Assembly: GCA_963977405.1 (NCBI GenBank)
Contig: CAXBOY010000006.1
Span: 1-64,000 of the forward strand
DNA from: UBA5078 sp963977405
Lineage (GTDB): Bacteria > Pseudomonadota > Gammaproteobacteria > Pseudomonadales > Pseudohongiellaceae
Direction of reading: 5' to 3'
Length of the DNA: 64,000 nucleotides
Position numbers and translations under genes: made by a program. Positions 1 to 7,954 of the stretch are shown here, in pieces. The notes beneath the pieces were generated by a model, which was not told the DNA's origin, made no database searches, and saw only the letters and a list, made by a program, of their open reading frames with translations. Numbering within the stretch: the first letter of the stretch is position 1; every line of letters begins with the position of its first letter.

Positions 1-611
1 CAAGCAAAGCCGCGTCCGATCACTTGGTGCGCGCCTATCATCATACCTATGGCCTAAAGGTCACCACCAGTAATTGCTCGAACAATTACGGGCCCTATCA
101 TTTTCCAGAGAAACTAATTCCGCTGTGTCTACTCAACATCCTGCACGGCAAGGATCTACCGATATACGGCGACGGACAACAGATTCGCGATTGGCTCTAT
201 GTCGACGATCATAGCCGTGGCATCGATCTCGTTATCAAGAGCGGTAAGCCGGGTGATACTTATAATATCGGCGGTAACAATGAGTGGGCGAACATAGACA
301 CCGTTAAACTACTTTGCCAATTGGTGGATGGATTCTTTGCGACAGACGAAGAGTTGCGCACGCGCTTTCCGCAGTGCCCTGCATCGAAAGGCAATGCGAG
401 TACGAAGCTAATTACTTATGTGACAGATAGACCGGGTCATGATACCCGTTATGCCATTAACGCTGAGAAGATCATGTCGGAGCTAGGCTACGAGCCCCGT
501 GCTGGGTTTGCCGATGGGCTCACCCGCACAGTGCAGTGGTACTTAGATAATCAGACTTGGTGGGAAAAAATCCAAGATGGCAGCTATCAAGACGGTTTCG
601 AATCCGCCTAG
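1..611 (+). CDS. rfbB: dTDP-glucose 4,6-dehydratase, C-terminal part (5' end outside window)
   Basis: Extended short-chain dehydrogenase that converts dTDP-glucose to dTDP-4-keto-6-deoxyglucose in dTDP-rhamnose and O-antigen sugar synthesis; cytosolic and NAD-dependent. The frame is open from base 3 and reads SKAASDHLVRAYHHTYGL, the segment just after the catalytic Tyr of the YxxxK motif. The Lys codon is at 6-8 and the Tyr lies just outside the window. Further typical segments are NCSNNYGPYHFPEKLIPL, GDGQQIRDWLYVDDH and the late RPGHDTRYAINAEKI. Only about 200 of roughly 350 residues are present, so the entry is partial because of the window edge, not broken. Its stop codon overlaps that of the convergent gene inside the tetranucleotide CTAG at 608-611. 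Confidence 0.95.
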   Translation, partial: SKAASDHLVRAYHHTYGLKVTTSNCSNNYGPYHFPEKLIPLCLLNILHGKDLPIYGDGQQIRDWLYVDDHSRGIDLVIKSGKPGDTYNIGGNNEWANIDTVKLLCQLVDGFFATDEELRTRFPQCPASKGNASTKLITYVTDRPGHDTRYAINAEKIMSELGYEPRAGFADGLTRTVQWYLDNQTWWEKIQDGSYQDGFESA

Positions 612-2284
612 GGCAGTAAGTAAAAATACTGCTCGTCGCCATTGGAATAGACCATCTTAAAGTCTTCTGTGTTATCGCCATTAAGATCTGCTACGCCAAA
701 TATACCCGTCTGTGGGGAATTTCCGCTGTACGAGTTTGGATTCACGCGGCGTACGATAAAGTCTGCATACATGCGCAGCGTTCGGTTGTTGAATTCGAAC
801 GCGCTGATGCCATAGGGTTCGAAGCGCACATTGCTCACACCATTTAAGGCTAGCAAAGCATTGATGTACTCCGACCCTATCGCAGGTGCCGTAGTAAACA
901 ATTGTTGACGCAGCGTAGTACCCGACACATAAACCACCTGCATATACACCTCGTTTGGCAAAGCTGCATTGGGGTGTGGAATTAGATAGACACCCTGTGT
1001 GGCATTGGCTGCAGCAAGGCTAGATGTAATCGAAGGGCGCAGATTATAGCGGTCGTAAAAGGAGTTATTGATTACTAGTTTGCCGCTGCTATCTAAATCG
1101 AGTGGGGGCGGCCCCTGATTGCGCTGCACCGTTAGATTGCCATTGTTAGTAATGGTCATTTTCGGCAAAGACATCAAATTTAATGCGCTCTGCAATACCG
1201 AGGTGTTCGCCATCGCGGGCTGGAAATTAATCTGCAAACCCTCATCGGTCACAATACGACCGCTCTGATCCTGATTGAGGAAAATCGCCGCGGTACTGTT
1301 GCTTGCCTGTCCTGCTGTATAAGGCAAGATATGGAAAGATGTGTCACCGACGGGAATCTCCATGATGCCAGTAGTCCCAGATTGCACGGCAACTAATGAG
1401 GTGATGGTCAATTCCGGTACGCGATTGATAGTCGCGAGAATGGTGTTGGAGGAATTAAAGGGAGAGTTCTGAGAAAGGCTGATTACCTCACCCTGAGTGA
1501 TGTTTGCAACGGCAGGGGTGATCTTCGTCAATCCAGCGGTAAAGTCTAAGTCGTCGTTCACGATCGTGACAGTTATACCGGCTTGTGTACCCAGCAAGGC
1601 GCCACCGGTTACGGCAGAAAGGTTCACTGTAAACGTCTTATTGGGCTGTCCCAACGTGTTATCGATAATGGTGATGGGAATAGTCTTGCTTAAATCTCCC
1701 TCGGCAAAGGTAAGTGTGCCGGTGGCTGCGGTGAAGGCAGCGGGCGATAAGGCCGTGCCATTGACCGTTGCGTAGTTGACCGTAATAGCTCCATTGCTGC
1801 CGCCTGTTCGGCTAACGCTTATAGAGGCGGTGCCGGCATTCTCGGCCACGCTTAAGGTGGCACTGGAGAACTGTAGAGTGCCTTGTTCGTAGTCTAGGAT
1901 GCTCAGAGTGGCGGTGGAGTCTGCGCCAATCGTATCCCCCGTAACTGCTGAGAGACCCAGTGTTACAGTTTCGGTGCCCTCCACTACGCGGTCATCGACT
2001 ATCACTACGCTAACGGTCTTATTGGCCGCATCGCCCGCAGCCCAGGACACGGTGGCAGGGGTGAAGGTGTAGTCGCTCGTCACTAGGGCGGTGCCGCCGG
2101 TAACTGAGACCAAAACCGAGGCGGCAGCAGTGGTGTCACCTGTGCGTTTGAGGGTAATAGTGGCCGGTGTGGTAATCTCATTAGTACTGAAGGTCGTTGC
2201 ATTGAATTCAACTACCCCAGCATGGGCGATACCGAAGAGGCTCAATAGAATGAAAGTCAGTGCGCTGCGCTTAATAAAAGTCAT
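608..2284 (-). CDS. Secreted protein with two Calx-beta repeats
   Basis: Exported protein of about 558 residues. I chose the ATG at 2284 because it begins a textbook signal peptide (basic MTFIKR, hydrophobic stretch, cleavage after AHA). An upstream ATG (2326) and TTG (2332) in frame would add an odd polar extension. After the signal come two Calx-beta type beta-sandwich repeats at about residues 25-130 and 130-250, each rich in Thr/Val/Gly with acidic Ca-binding edges (DDRVVEGTETV, VNDD). The middle is unassigned. The C-terminus has a calcium-loop-like DLNGDNTED followed by an aromatic end. The family is linked to extracellular adhesion or matrix proteins, but the partner here is unknown. 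It stands alone, convergent with rfbB and divergent from the next gene. Confidence 0.8.
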   Translation of the reverse strand: MTFIKRSALTFILLSLFGIAHAGVVEFNATTFSTNEITTPATITLKRTGDTTAAASVLVSVTGGTALVTSDYTFTPATVSWAAGDAANKTVSVVIVDDRVVEGTETVTLGLSAVTGDTIGADSTATLSILDYEQGTLQFSSATLSVAENAGTASISVSRTGGSNGAITVNYATVNGTALSPAAFTAATGTLTFAEGDLSKTIPITIIDNTLGQPNKTFTVNLSAVTGGALLGTQAGITVTIVNDDLDFTAGLTKITPAVANITQGEVISLSQNSPFNSSNTILATINRVPELTITSLVAVQSGTTGIMEIPVGDTSFHILPYTAGQASNSTAAIFLNQDQSGRIVTDEGLQINFQPAMANTSVLQSALNLMSLPKMTITNNGNLTVQRNQGPPPLDLDSSGKLVINNSFYDRYNLRPSITSSLAAANATQGVYLIPHPNAALPNEVYMQVVYVSGTTLRQQLFTTAPAIGSEYINALLALNGVSNVRFEPYGISAFEFNNRTLRMYADFIVRRVNPNSYSGNSPQTGIFGVADLNGDNTEDFKMVYSNGDEQYFYLLP

Positions 2285-2478
2285 GAATACTGCCGTGATA
2301 TTACTGTGTAAATACGTATTTAACATGTTCAATACAGCGGCCGAGGCCGAGTTTTCTTGAGTGTTCTAAGTTCACAAGGATAGCGGGTTTTGGGTTCTAA
2401 CTCACGAGTATTTCTGCAGAGTGTGACATACTTGGCGCGCGTTCCTCGCCATTAGTATTGCTCAGGAGACTCCTTGGA

Positions 2479-3123
2479 ATGAGAGCATCGAAACAGCGTT
2501 TTCTCAAGATTGTGTACCCAATGGCTTTATTGATCGCTTTTTTTAGCCTTGGGAGTGCGCAGGCCAGCACAGTTCTACGAATGGACTTCGGCGAGGTTGT
2601 AGAAAGTGCAGAGTTAGTCTTCGAGGGCCACGTCACGGCCCTTCAGGCTCAGCGCAGCGCTGATGGCAGCATTCATACGTTCGTCACCTTCCAGATAAAT
2701 GAAATCATCAAAGGCGAGTTCTTCAGCGACACTATTCAGCTGCGATTCCTTGGCGGCCAAGTCGGCACCCGGGGCCTACAGGTGGGCGACATGCGCATGC
2801 CCAATATGGGGGAGAATGGTATCTACTTTGTCGAGACACTGCGTGATTTTCAAGTCAATCCGTTAGTAGGCTGGGCACAAGGCCATTTTCTTATTGAAGA
2901 TATGGGCAACGGCGAATCGGTCGTGACTACCGCTAGCCACGTGCCGGTCGTCTCTGTACAGGGCGCTGACGTTGCCTCCATGACACTTTCGGAGGCCGAG
3001 TTTAGCAAGGGCGTCGCGAAGGGAGTTAGCGTGCGCAGAGGCATTGCGAGCAATGCGACTCGCGGCCTTAGTAAAGACCAATTTAAGGCCAGTGTCCGCG
3101 AAATAATGGAGCTGGCGCAGTGA
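2479..3123 (+). CDS. Secreted protein of unknown function, coupled to a metalloprotease
   Basis: I do not recognise a named family. The ATG at 2479 is preferred over the upstream TTG (2458) because AGGAG lies at 2464-2468, ten bases before it. The 214-residue product has an N-terminal signal peptide (KQRFLKIVYPMALLIAFFSLGSAQA) and no other membrane segment. The mature part starts with a segment (VVESAELVFEGHVTALQAQR, then INEIIKGEF) resembling small beta-sandwich domains of exported proteins that sit beside matrixins. Its stop codon overlaps the GTG start of the metalloprotease by four bases (GTGA, 3120-3123), so the two are probably translated together. A role as partner, chaperone or inhibitor of the protease is inference only. 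Confidence 0.75.
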   Translation: MRASKQRFLKIVYPMALLIAFFSLGSAQASTVLRMDFGEVVESAELVFEGHVTALQAQRSADGSIHTFVTFQINEIIKGEFFSDTIQLRFLGGQVGTRGLQVGDMRMPNMGENGIYFVETLRDFQVNPLVGWAQGHFLIEDMGNGESVVTTASHVPVVSVQGADVASMTLSEAEFSKGVAKGVSVRRGIASNATRGLSKDQFKASVREIMELAQ

Positions 3124-4601
3124 AAACTAAATTTAAAACGATAGCGATGGCCTTGTCTGCAATATTGTTGGGCGGCGCCTCCATGACCGCTTTTACGTTC
3201 AATATTGCGGGTATTAAGTGGCCGGGTGCGACGACGCGAATCTATATAGGAATGCCTGGCAGTTCGCCGAGTGGCACAAGCTGGCGAGATGGCTTGGCGC
3301 GTGCCGCCAACGAGTGGACGGATAAAACACCGTTTAACTTTGTGATAGACCAGACTTACCGGAATCCTTGCCAAGGCTATACAGCATCGGGCCTTAACAA
3401 CGATTTCAATAATGGTGACGGCGATGGTCGCAATGGTGTCGACTTCTCCTCAACGGTTTGTGGCAATGCCTATGGTGATAATACCCTCGCCGTTACCCTG
3501 ATCTATACAGAATCAAATCTACTAGGTGGCTTCGATATCACAGAGGCCGATATCGTTTTTAACGCCAATACTCGATTCGACATCTACGATGGACCATTGG
3601 TCGATCAGTCCAGAGGCATCGATTTCGGTAGGGTTGCACTGCACGAGATGGGTCATGTTATTGGCATGAGCCACGAATCAGGCAGCGCCTCAATTATGCG
3701 CGCCACTATCGGTAACCTCTTTACCCTGCAGCCGGACGATATTGAGGGGGCCACAACACTCTATACTGGCTATGCGAATTGCCCTGTTATCTCTATCGAC
3801 TTCGGCCGTTTTTCCGGCGCACTGAGTGGGGGCGACTGCAGCGTGAAGCAGCTAGTAGGGGGCGGTAGCGACGATAGCCTTGTCGACACCTATGAGTTCA
3901 CCCTAGACCAGTCTACCTCTGTCACTGTCGGTATGAGTTCCTCGTCGCTCGATTCGGTGCTGGTGCTAATGGATGCTAGCTCGAGGGTGCTTGATGTCGA
4001 TGATGATAGTGGTTCGGGCTGCGACGCAAAGATCACCAAGACCTTAGCGGCGGGTACTTATGCCGTTCTTGCCAACACCTTCGCCGAAGGGTCTGAGTGT
4101 GGCGATACTGTCGGGCCATATCAGATTACGATGAGCTACCAGAGCAGTGCGCTTCTCGAGCGGGGGCGCAATACCAGCCTCCAAGGCTCTGTCAGCAATG
4201 CCAAGTTCGCCGGGGCGGTAAGGGCCGAGAACAAGAGCACCTACAGCAACATCGTAAAACCTAGCGAGTTCTTTGATGTTGAGGGGCGTATCACGGTGGA
4301 TGCCCAGCACCAGGGCCAACTTGGCTTCATAGTAGTTGCCGGCATCTTAGACAGCGGCGAGATTCTTCTACGTAATTCGGCGGGACAGTTCATCCCCTAC
4401 GACGGTCAGGGGGGAATTACCAAGGCCAGTACTAAGGTGCTTAACGCCCTTGAGAGTGTCAGTATATTGGGCAATACGAGGGCTTCGGATTTGGGCTTGA
4501 ATGACATTGAAGTCAATTTCCTTATTGGATACGGCATCAGCAGTAATCCCAATGAGCTGTACTTCCATAGTGCCCCAATCAATCTAGTGGTAACGCCTTA
4601 A
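3120..4601 (+). CDS. Secreted matrixin-like zinc metalloprotease with PPC domain
   Basis: Probable extracellular or periplasmic metzincin peptidase of 493 residues. A signal peptide (residues 1-24) is followed by a catalytic domain with HEMGHVIGMSH at residues 175-185, the HExxHxxGxxH zinc motif in which His175, His179 and His185 bind zinc and Glu176 is the base. SIMR downstream supplies the Met-turn. An Asp/Gly-rich loop at about residues 95-110 may bind calcium. Residues ~225-345 resemble a bacterial pre-peptidase C-terminal (PPC) domain (VDTYEFTLDQ, DSVLVLMDASSRVL, AAGTYAVLANTF), usually removed on maturation. The last ~140 residues are unassigned. It starts at GTG inside the stop of the preceding secreted gene, which implies translational coupling. 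The protease class is firm; the substrate is unknown. Confidence 0.88.
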   Translation: MKTKFKTIAMALSAILLGGASMTAFTFNIAGIKWPGATTRIYIGMPGSSPSGTSWRDGLARAANEWTDKTPFNFVIDQTYRNPCQGYTASGLNNDFNNGDGDGRNGVDFSSTVCGNAYGDNTLAVTLIYTESNLLGGFDITEADIVFNANTRFDIYDGPLVDQSRGIDFGRVALHEMGHVIGMSHESGSASIMRATIGNLFTLQPDDIEGATTLYTGYANCPVISIDFGRFSGALSGGDCSVKQLVGGGSDDSLVDTYEFTLDQSTSVTVGMSSSSLDSVLVLMDASSRVLDVDDDSGSGCDAKITKTLAAGTYAVLANTFAEGSECGDTVGPYQITMSYQSSALLERGRNTSLQGSVSNAKFAGAVRAENKSTYSNIVKPSEFFDVEGRITVDAQHQGQLGFIVVAGILDSGEILLRNSAGQFIPYDGQGGITKASTKVLNALESVSILGNTRASDLGLNDIEVNFLIGYGISSNPNELYFHSAPINLVVTP

Positions 4602-4624
4602 TGAGCATCAATAGATAATGCAAA

Positions 4625-4654
4625 TTTACTCTGGCGCCCCTGTGGCTGTATAAT
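4625..4654 (+). promoter_or_regulatory. Putative sigma-70 promoter for the cytochrome c5 genes
   Basis: TTTACT at 4625-4630 (four of six matches to the -35 consensus) is followed after 18 bases by a perfect TATAAT at 4649-4654, about 105 bases before the GTG start of the first cytochrome gene. Confidence 0.45.
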
Positions 4655-4760
4655 CGCGCGCATCTCATGGAAAAGATGGTTCGTGGCAGCATGTTGTCAT
4701 TTTCGGTGCGCTCGAACGCGAGAGACATATTTAGCAAGTTTAATTAAAGAGGATAATAGC

Positions 4761-5225
4761 GTGGCAGTATTCAACAGCAGTATCGTTTTACGGATCGCTC
4801 AAGTGGGCGCGCTGGCAGCAAGCGTCGTCTTTATGGGCGCAAGCGTCGCACAGACACGTGATGAGCAGATCGCAGAACGCCTTAAGCCCGTTGGTGAGGT
4901 TTGTCTTGCTGGCCAGTCTTGTGCACGCGGTGGCGCTGCACCAGTGGCTGCAGCGAGTGCGGCTCCAGCTGCAGGTGGCGAGTTCAATGTTGAGCAGACC
5001 TATCAGCAGAGCTGCAACGTCTGTCATGCCTCTGGCATGGCTGGCGCTCCAAAGTTTGACGACACTGCCGAATGGGCAGCTCGTTTAGAGGCTAAAGGGC
5101 TAGACACGCTTGTCGCGAATGCGATCAATGGCGTTAATGCAATGCCTCCTCGTGGAATGTGTATGACCTGCAGTGATGAAAACATTGCAGCGCTAGTTGA
5201 GTACATAGCAGGGCACGGTCAGTAA
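4761..5225 (+). CDS. Cytochrome c5 family protein
   Basis: Periplasmic monohaem electron carrier of 154 residues. The GTG at 4761 is chosen because AGAGGA lies at 4748-4753 and the product then begins with a signal or anchor sequence (SSIVLRIAQVGALAASVVFMGASVAQ). The reading frame upstream gives an unnatural Cys-rich extension. CNVCH at residues 85-89 attaches haem. MPPRG further on offers the axial Met. The pair in GMCMTC is the second cysteine pair typical of the c5 group. An Ala/Pro/Gly-rich linker separates the membrane-proximal part from the haem domain. It is followed 86 bases later by a paralogue in the same direction, and the pair ends at a shared terminator. Confidence 0.9.
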   Translation: MAVFNSSIVLRIAQVGALAASVVFMGASVAQTRDEQIAERLKPVGEVCLAGQSCARGGAAPVAAASAAPAAGGEFNVEQTYQQSCNVCHASGMAGAPKFDDTAEWAARLEAKGLDTLVANAINGVNAMPPRGMCMTCSDENIAALVEYIAGHGQ

Positions 5226-5311
5226 TTCTGTTCATTATTGGTTAAGCTTGGTTTAGTTACTCTTAATTCGAAACGGTGAAGTACCGGTAACAGTAATAGG
5301 AGCAAGACGTC

Positions 5312-5686
5312 GTGAAATTGATCAAAGTATTGAAGTCCCTTGCAGTACAAGTAAGTGCAATGTCCTTGTTGGCAGTGATGTCTGGTTCAGTCTCTGCAGA
5401 CACTCCCACTCTAGGTGTAATGCAGTTGGCTCAGAATTCGGATGGTTTCGAAGTCGAGCGCGTTTATATGCAAAGCTGCTGGGCTTGCCACAATAGTGGT
5501 GCGGCCGGTGCTCCTAAAGTAGGCACAGCAGCCGATTGGGCGCCACGCATTGAGAAAGGCATGGACACGCTTCTCGCGAATGCGATTAGTGGTATCAATG
5601 CGATGCCTGCGAAGGGTCTTTGCTTCACATGTACTGATGACGACCTGAAAGACTTGATTCAGTATATGGTTGATAGCAGCAAGTAA
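5312..5686 (+). CDS. Cytochrome c5 family protein, second copy
   Basis: Paralogue of the preceding gene: 124 residues starting at GTG 5312, with AGGAG at 5298-5302. It has a signal peptide (SLAVQVSAMSLLAVMSGSVSA), then CWACH at residues 56-60 for haem attachment, MPAKG as candidate axial-Met segment and the Cys pair in GLCFTC. The haem domain aligns with that of the upstream copy throughout (GAAGAPK, DTLLANAISGINAMP), but the Ala/Pro linker is missing, so it is a shorter soluble form. A bidirectional terminator follows. Redox partners cannot be inferred from the context, since the next gene, rep, is convergent. Confidence 0.9.
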   Translation: MKLIKVLKSLAVQVSAMSLLAVMSGSVSADTPTLGVMQLAQNSDGFEVERVYMQSCWACHNSGAAGAPKVGTAADWAPRIEKGMDTLLANAISGINAMPAKGLCFTCTDDDLKDLIQYMVDSSK

Positions 5687-5699
5687 GCATTTTTAGGTT

Positions 5700-5729
5700 G
5701 AAAAAAAGGGCTCTTAGGAGCCCTTTTTT
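5700..5729. terminator. Bidirectional intrinsic terminator
   Basis: GGGCTC at 5708-5713, a TTAG loop and GAGCCC at 5718-5723, flanked by an A-run on the left and a T-run on the right. It serves both the cytochrome genes (+) and rep (-). Confidence 0.9.
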
Positions 5730-5734
5730 ATGCC

Positions 5735-7759
5735 TTAAGCAAAGAGGTCTTTAAGGCCCGCAATCGCGGCGGCCCCCTTTTCTTGCTTTTGCTCTGGAGT
5801 TGCATCGGATCGGCCTTCCCAGTTAAGCAAGTCTTGAGGTAACTCATCGAGGAAGCGGCTTGGTGTTGTCGAGGTGCTCTCCCCGAAGGTCTTTCGTTTC
5901 CTCGCTAGTGTGAAAGTCAGGTTCTGCTGTGCTCTGGTAATCCCAACATAGGCGAGCCTACGCTCTTCCTCTATATCGTCGTTCTCGATGCTGTTGCGAT
6001 GTGGCAATAACTCCTCTTCCATACCCATGATGAAGACATAGGGAAACTCGAGCCCTTTCGCCGCATGAAGAGTCATTAGCTGCACTTGGTTGTCGATGTC
6101 CTCTTCCTCCTGGCGCTCGAGTAGGTCGCGAAGGATAAGCTTGTTGATGGCGGCCTCGATATCCTCATCGCCACCCTCCTCTTCGTCTTTGGCTAAGCTC
6201 TTCTGTAGTGAGCCTATCAACATCTCGACATTGCCGATGGCGCGTTCCGCTGCCGACTGGGATTTGGCATTTTGGTGAATCCAACCCTCGAAGTCGATAT
6301 CTGTCAACATCTCGCGTATGGCCGCGATGCTGTCGCCACGCTGTGCTTGTTCGCGAAGATTATTGATCCACTCGGCGAACTTACTGAGTTTCTCTTGTTT
6401 TTTAGCCTCAAGGAACTGACCGAGCCCAAGTTCAGTGCAAGCTTGAAGTAAGGGTACTTCGCGCTCATTGGCATAGGTGCTAAGCGCCTCAAGGATGCTG
6501 GGACCAATCTTGCGACGCGGGGTATTGATAGAGCGTAGGAAGGCATTATCGTCATCTGGATTCACCAAAAGTCGAAGATAGGCCATAAGATCTTTGATCT
6601 CGGCTTTGGAGAAAAATGAAGTGCCACCTGTAATTTGATAAGGAATCTGGTGTGCTTGTAGCTGTAACTCCAGCGTGCGGGCTTGATGGTTGCCGCGATA
6701 CAAGACAGCAAAATCCCTAAAGCGAAGGCGCTTATTCACACAAAGGCTCAAGATCTCTAAGGCTATTCGCTCTACCTCAGTGTCTTGGTTTGGGCACACA
6801 AGTACCCGGATCTGATCGCCGAGCCCCAGCTGGCTCCACAGTTTCTTATCATAGATGTGAGGGTTGTTGGCGATGAGGGTGTTCGCCGCGCTCAAGATAT
6901 TATTGTTGGAGCGGTAGTTTTGCTCCAGCTTAATAAGCTTCAAGCTTGGGTAGTCTTTCTCAAGTTGAATCATATTCTCAGGCTTGGCGCCACGCCAAGA
7001 ATAGATCGACTGGTCGTCGTCCCCTACTACTGTTAGACCGCTACGCGGACCAACTAGTAATTTTACTAACAGGTATTGTCCGGTATTAGTGTCTTGATAC
7101 TCGTCTACTAGTAAATAGTGAATGCGATTCTGCCAGCGCTCCAAAACTTCTGCGTGTTCCTGAAAGAGCGTAACGGGTAGAAGAATCAGGTCGTCGAAAT
7201 CCACGGCGTTGAACGCGCGCAGATGGCGTTGATACTCTGTGTAAACACGCGCCGCGAATATGGTTTCTGGTTCGGACGCTGTTCGTTCAGCCTGTTCTGG
7301 CAAAAGGAGCTGATTTTTCCAATTTGAGATGGTGCTTTGTAAAAATTTGAGCTGTTCGTCACTAATTTCAGCTTCTTTATGTAGTAGGCTCTTGAGAAGG
7401 CTAGTGCTGTCTTGGCTATCGAAGATGGAGAATCCAGATTTGAAGCCTAGTTTCTTATGCTCGCGACGTATGATCGTGAGGCCTAAGTGATGGAAGGTCG
7501 AGATGGTCAATCCGCGGGTATTGTTGCCCCCCTCGCGCTTACGAGCAAGGTTGGTGACGCGCTCTTTCATTTCGCGCGCTGCTTTATTGGTGAAAGTCAC
7601 TGCGGCGATTTTGTGGGCTGGGTAACCACATTCGTTAATCAGGTAGTTGATCTTTTGTGTGATTACGCTAGTTTTACCACTGCCAGCGCCGGCGAGAACG
7701 AGCAAAGGAGAGCTTATGTATTTCACCGCCTCTAATTGGCGGGGATTGAGTTTGTTCAC
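5735..7759 (-). CDS. rep: ATP-dependent DNA helicase Rep
   Basis: Superfamily 1A 3'-5' helicase that assists replication forks, displaces bound protein and supports restart. The 674 residues match the normal Rep length. The Walker A motif is GAGSGKTS near residue 22. Later motifs include FTNKAAREMKERV (Ia), LLVDEYQDTN (II), VVGDDDQSIYSWRGA (III), LEQNYRSN (IV), LMTLHAAKGLEFPYVF (V) and EERRLAYVGITRAQ (VI). The N-terminus MNKLNPRQLEAVKYISSPLL is characteristic of Rep and differs from UvrD. It is monocistronic, facing the cytochromes and divergent from the GGDEF/EAL gene. Confidence 0.97.
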   Translation of the reverse strand: MNKLNPRQLEAVKYISSPLLVLAGAGSGKTSVITQKINYLINECGYPAHKIAAVTFTNKAAREMKERVTNLARKREGGNNTRGLTISTFHHLGLTIIRREHKKLGFKSGFSIFDSQDSTSLLKSLLHKEAEISDEQLKFLQSTISNWKNQLLLPEQAERTASEPETIFAARVYTEYQRHLRAFNAVDFDDLILLPVTLFQEHAEVLERWQNRIHYLLVDEYQDTNTGQYLLVKLLVGPRSGLTVVGDDDQSIYSWRGAKPENMIQLEKDYPSLKLIKLEQNYRSNNNILSAANTLIANNPHIYDKKLWSQLGLGDQIRVLVCPNQDTEVERIALEILSLCVNKRLRFRDFAVLYRGNHQARTLELQLQAHQIPYQITGGTSFFSKAEIKDLMAYLRLLVNPDDDNAFLRSINTPRRKIGPSILEALSTYANEREVPLLQACTELGLGQFLEAKKQEKLSKFAEWINNLREQAQRGDSIAAIREMLTDIDFEGWIHQNAKSQSAAERAIGNVEMLIGSLQKSLAKDEEEGGDEDIEAAINKLILRDLLERQEEEDIDNQVQLMTLHAAKGLEFPYVFIMGMEEELLPHRNSIENDDIEEERRLAYVGITRAQQNLTFTLARKRKTFGESTSTTPSRFLDELPQDLLNWEGRSDATPEQKQEKGAAAIAGLKDLFA

Positions 7760-7954
7760 TTAGGAGTCGATTCTGTTGATTGCTGGTGTTAGGTTGGGGT
7801 GTTCTCTATTATATACAAGGCCACGCCACATGCCTTGACCTGTTTTAGATTATTTCGATCACACAGAAATGTCGCTTATTTCTATAGTTGAGCTGGAGTA
7901 ATCGATCGATAGTGCCGATAACAATACTTGTATTGTTAAACCGTGGAGCACGTA

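Noticed and set aside
1497..1775. ORF opposite the Calx-beta gene
   Set aside because: Antisense shadow of Val/Thr-rich repeat codons; no ribosome site and low-complexity product.
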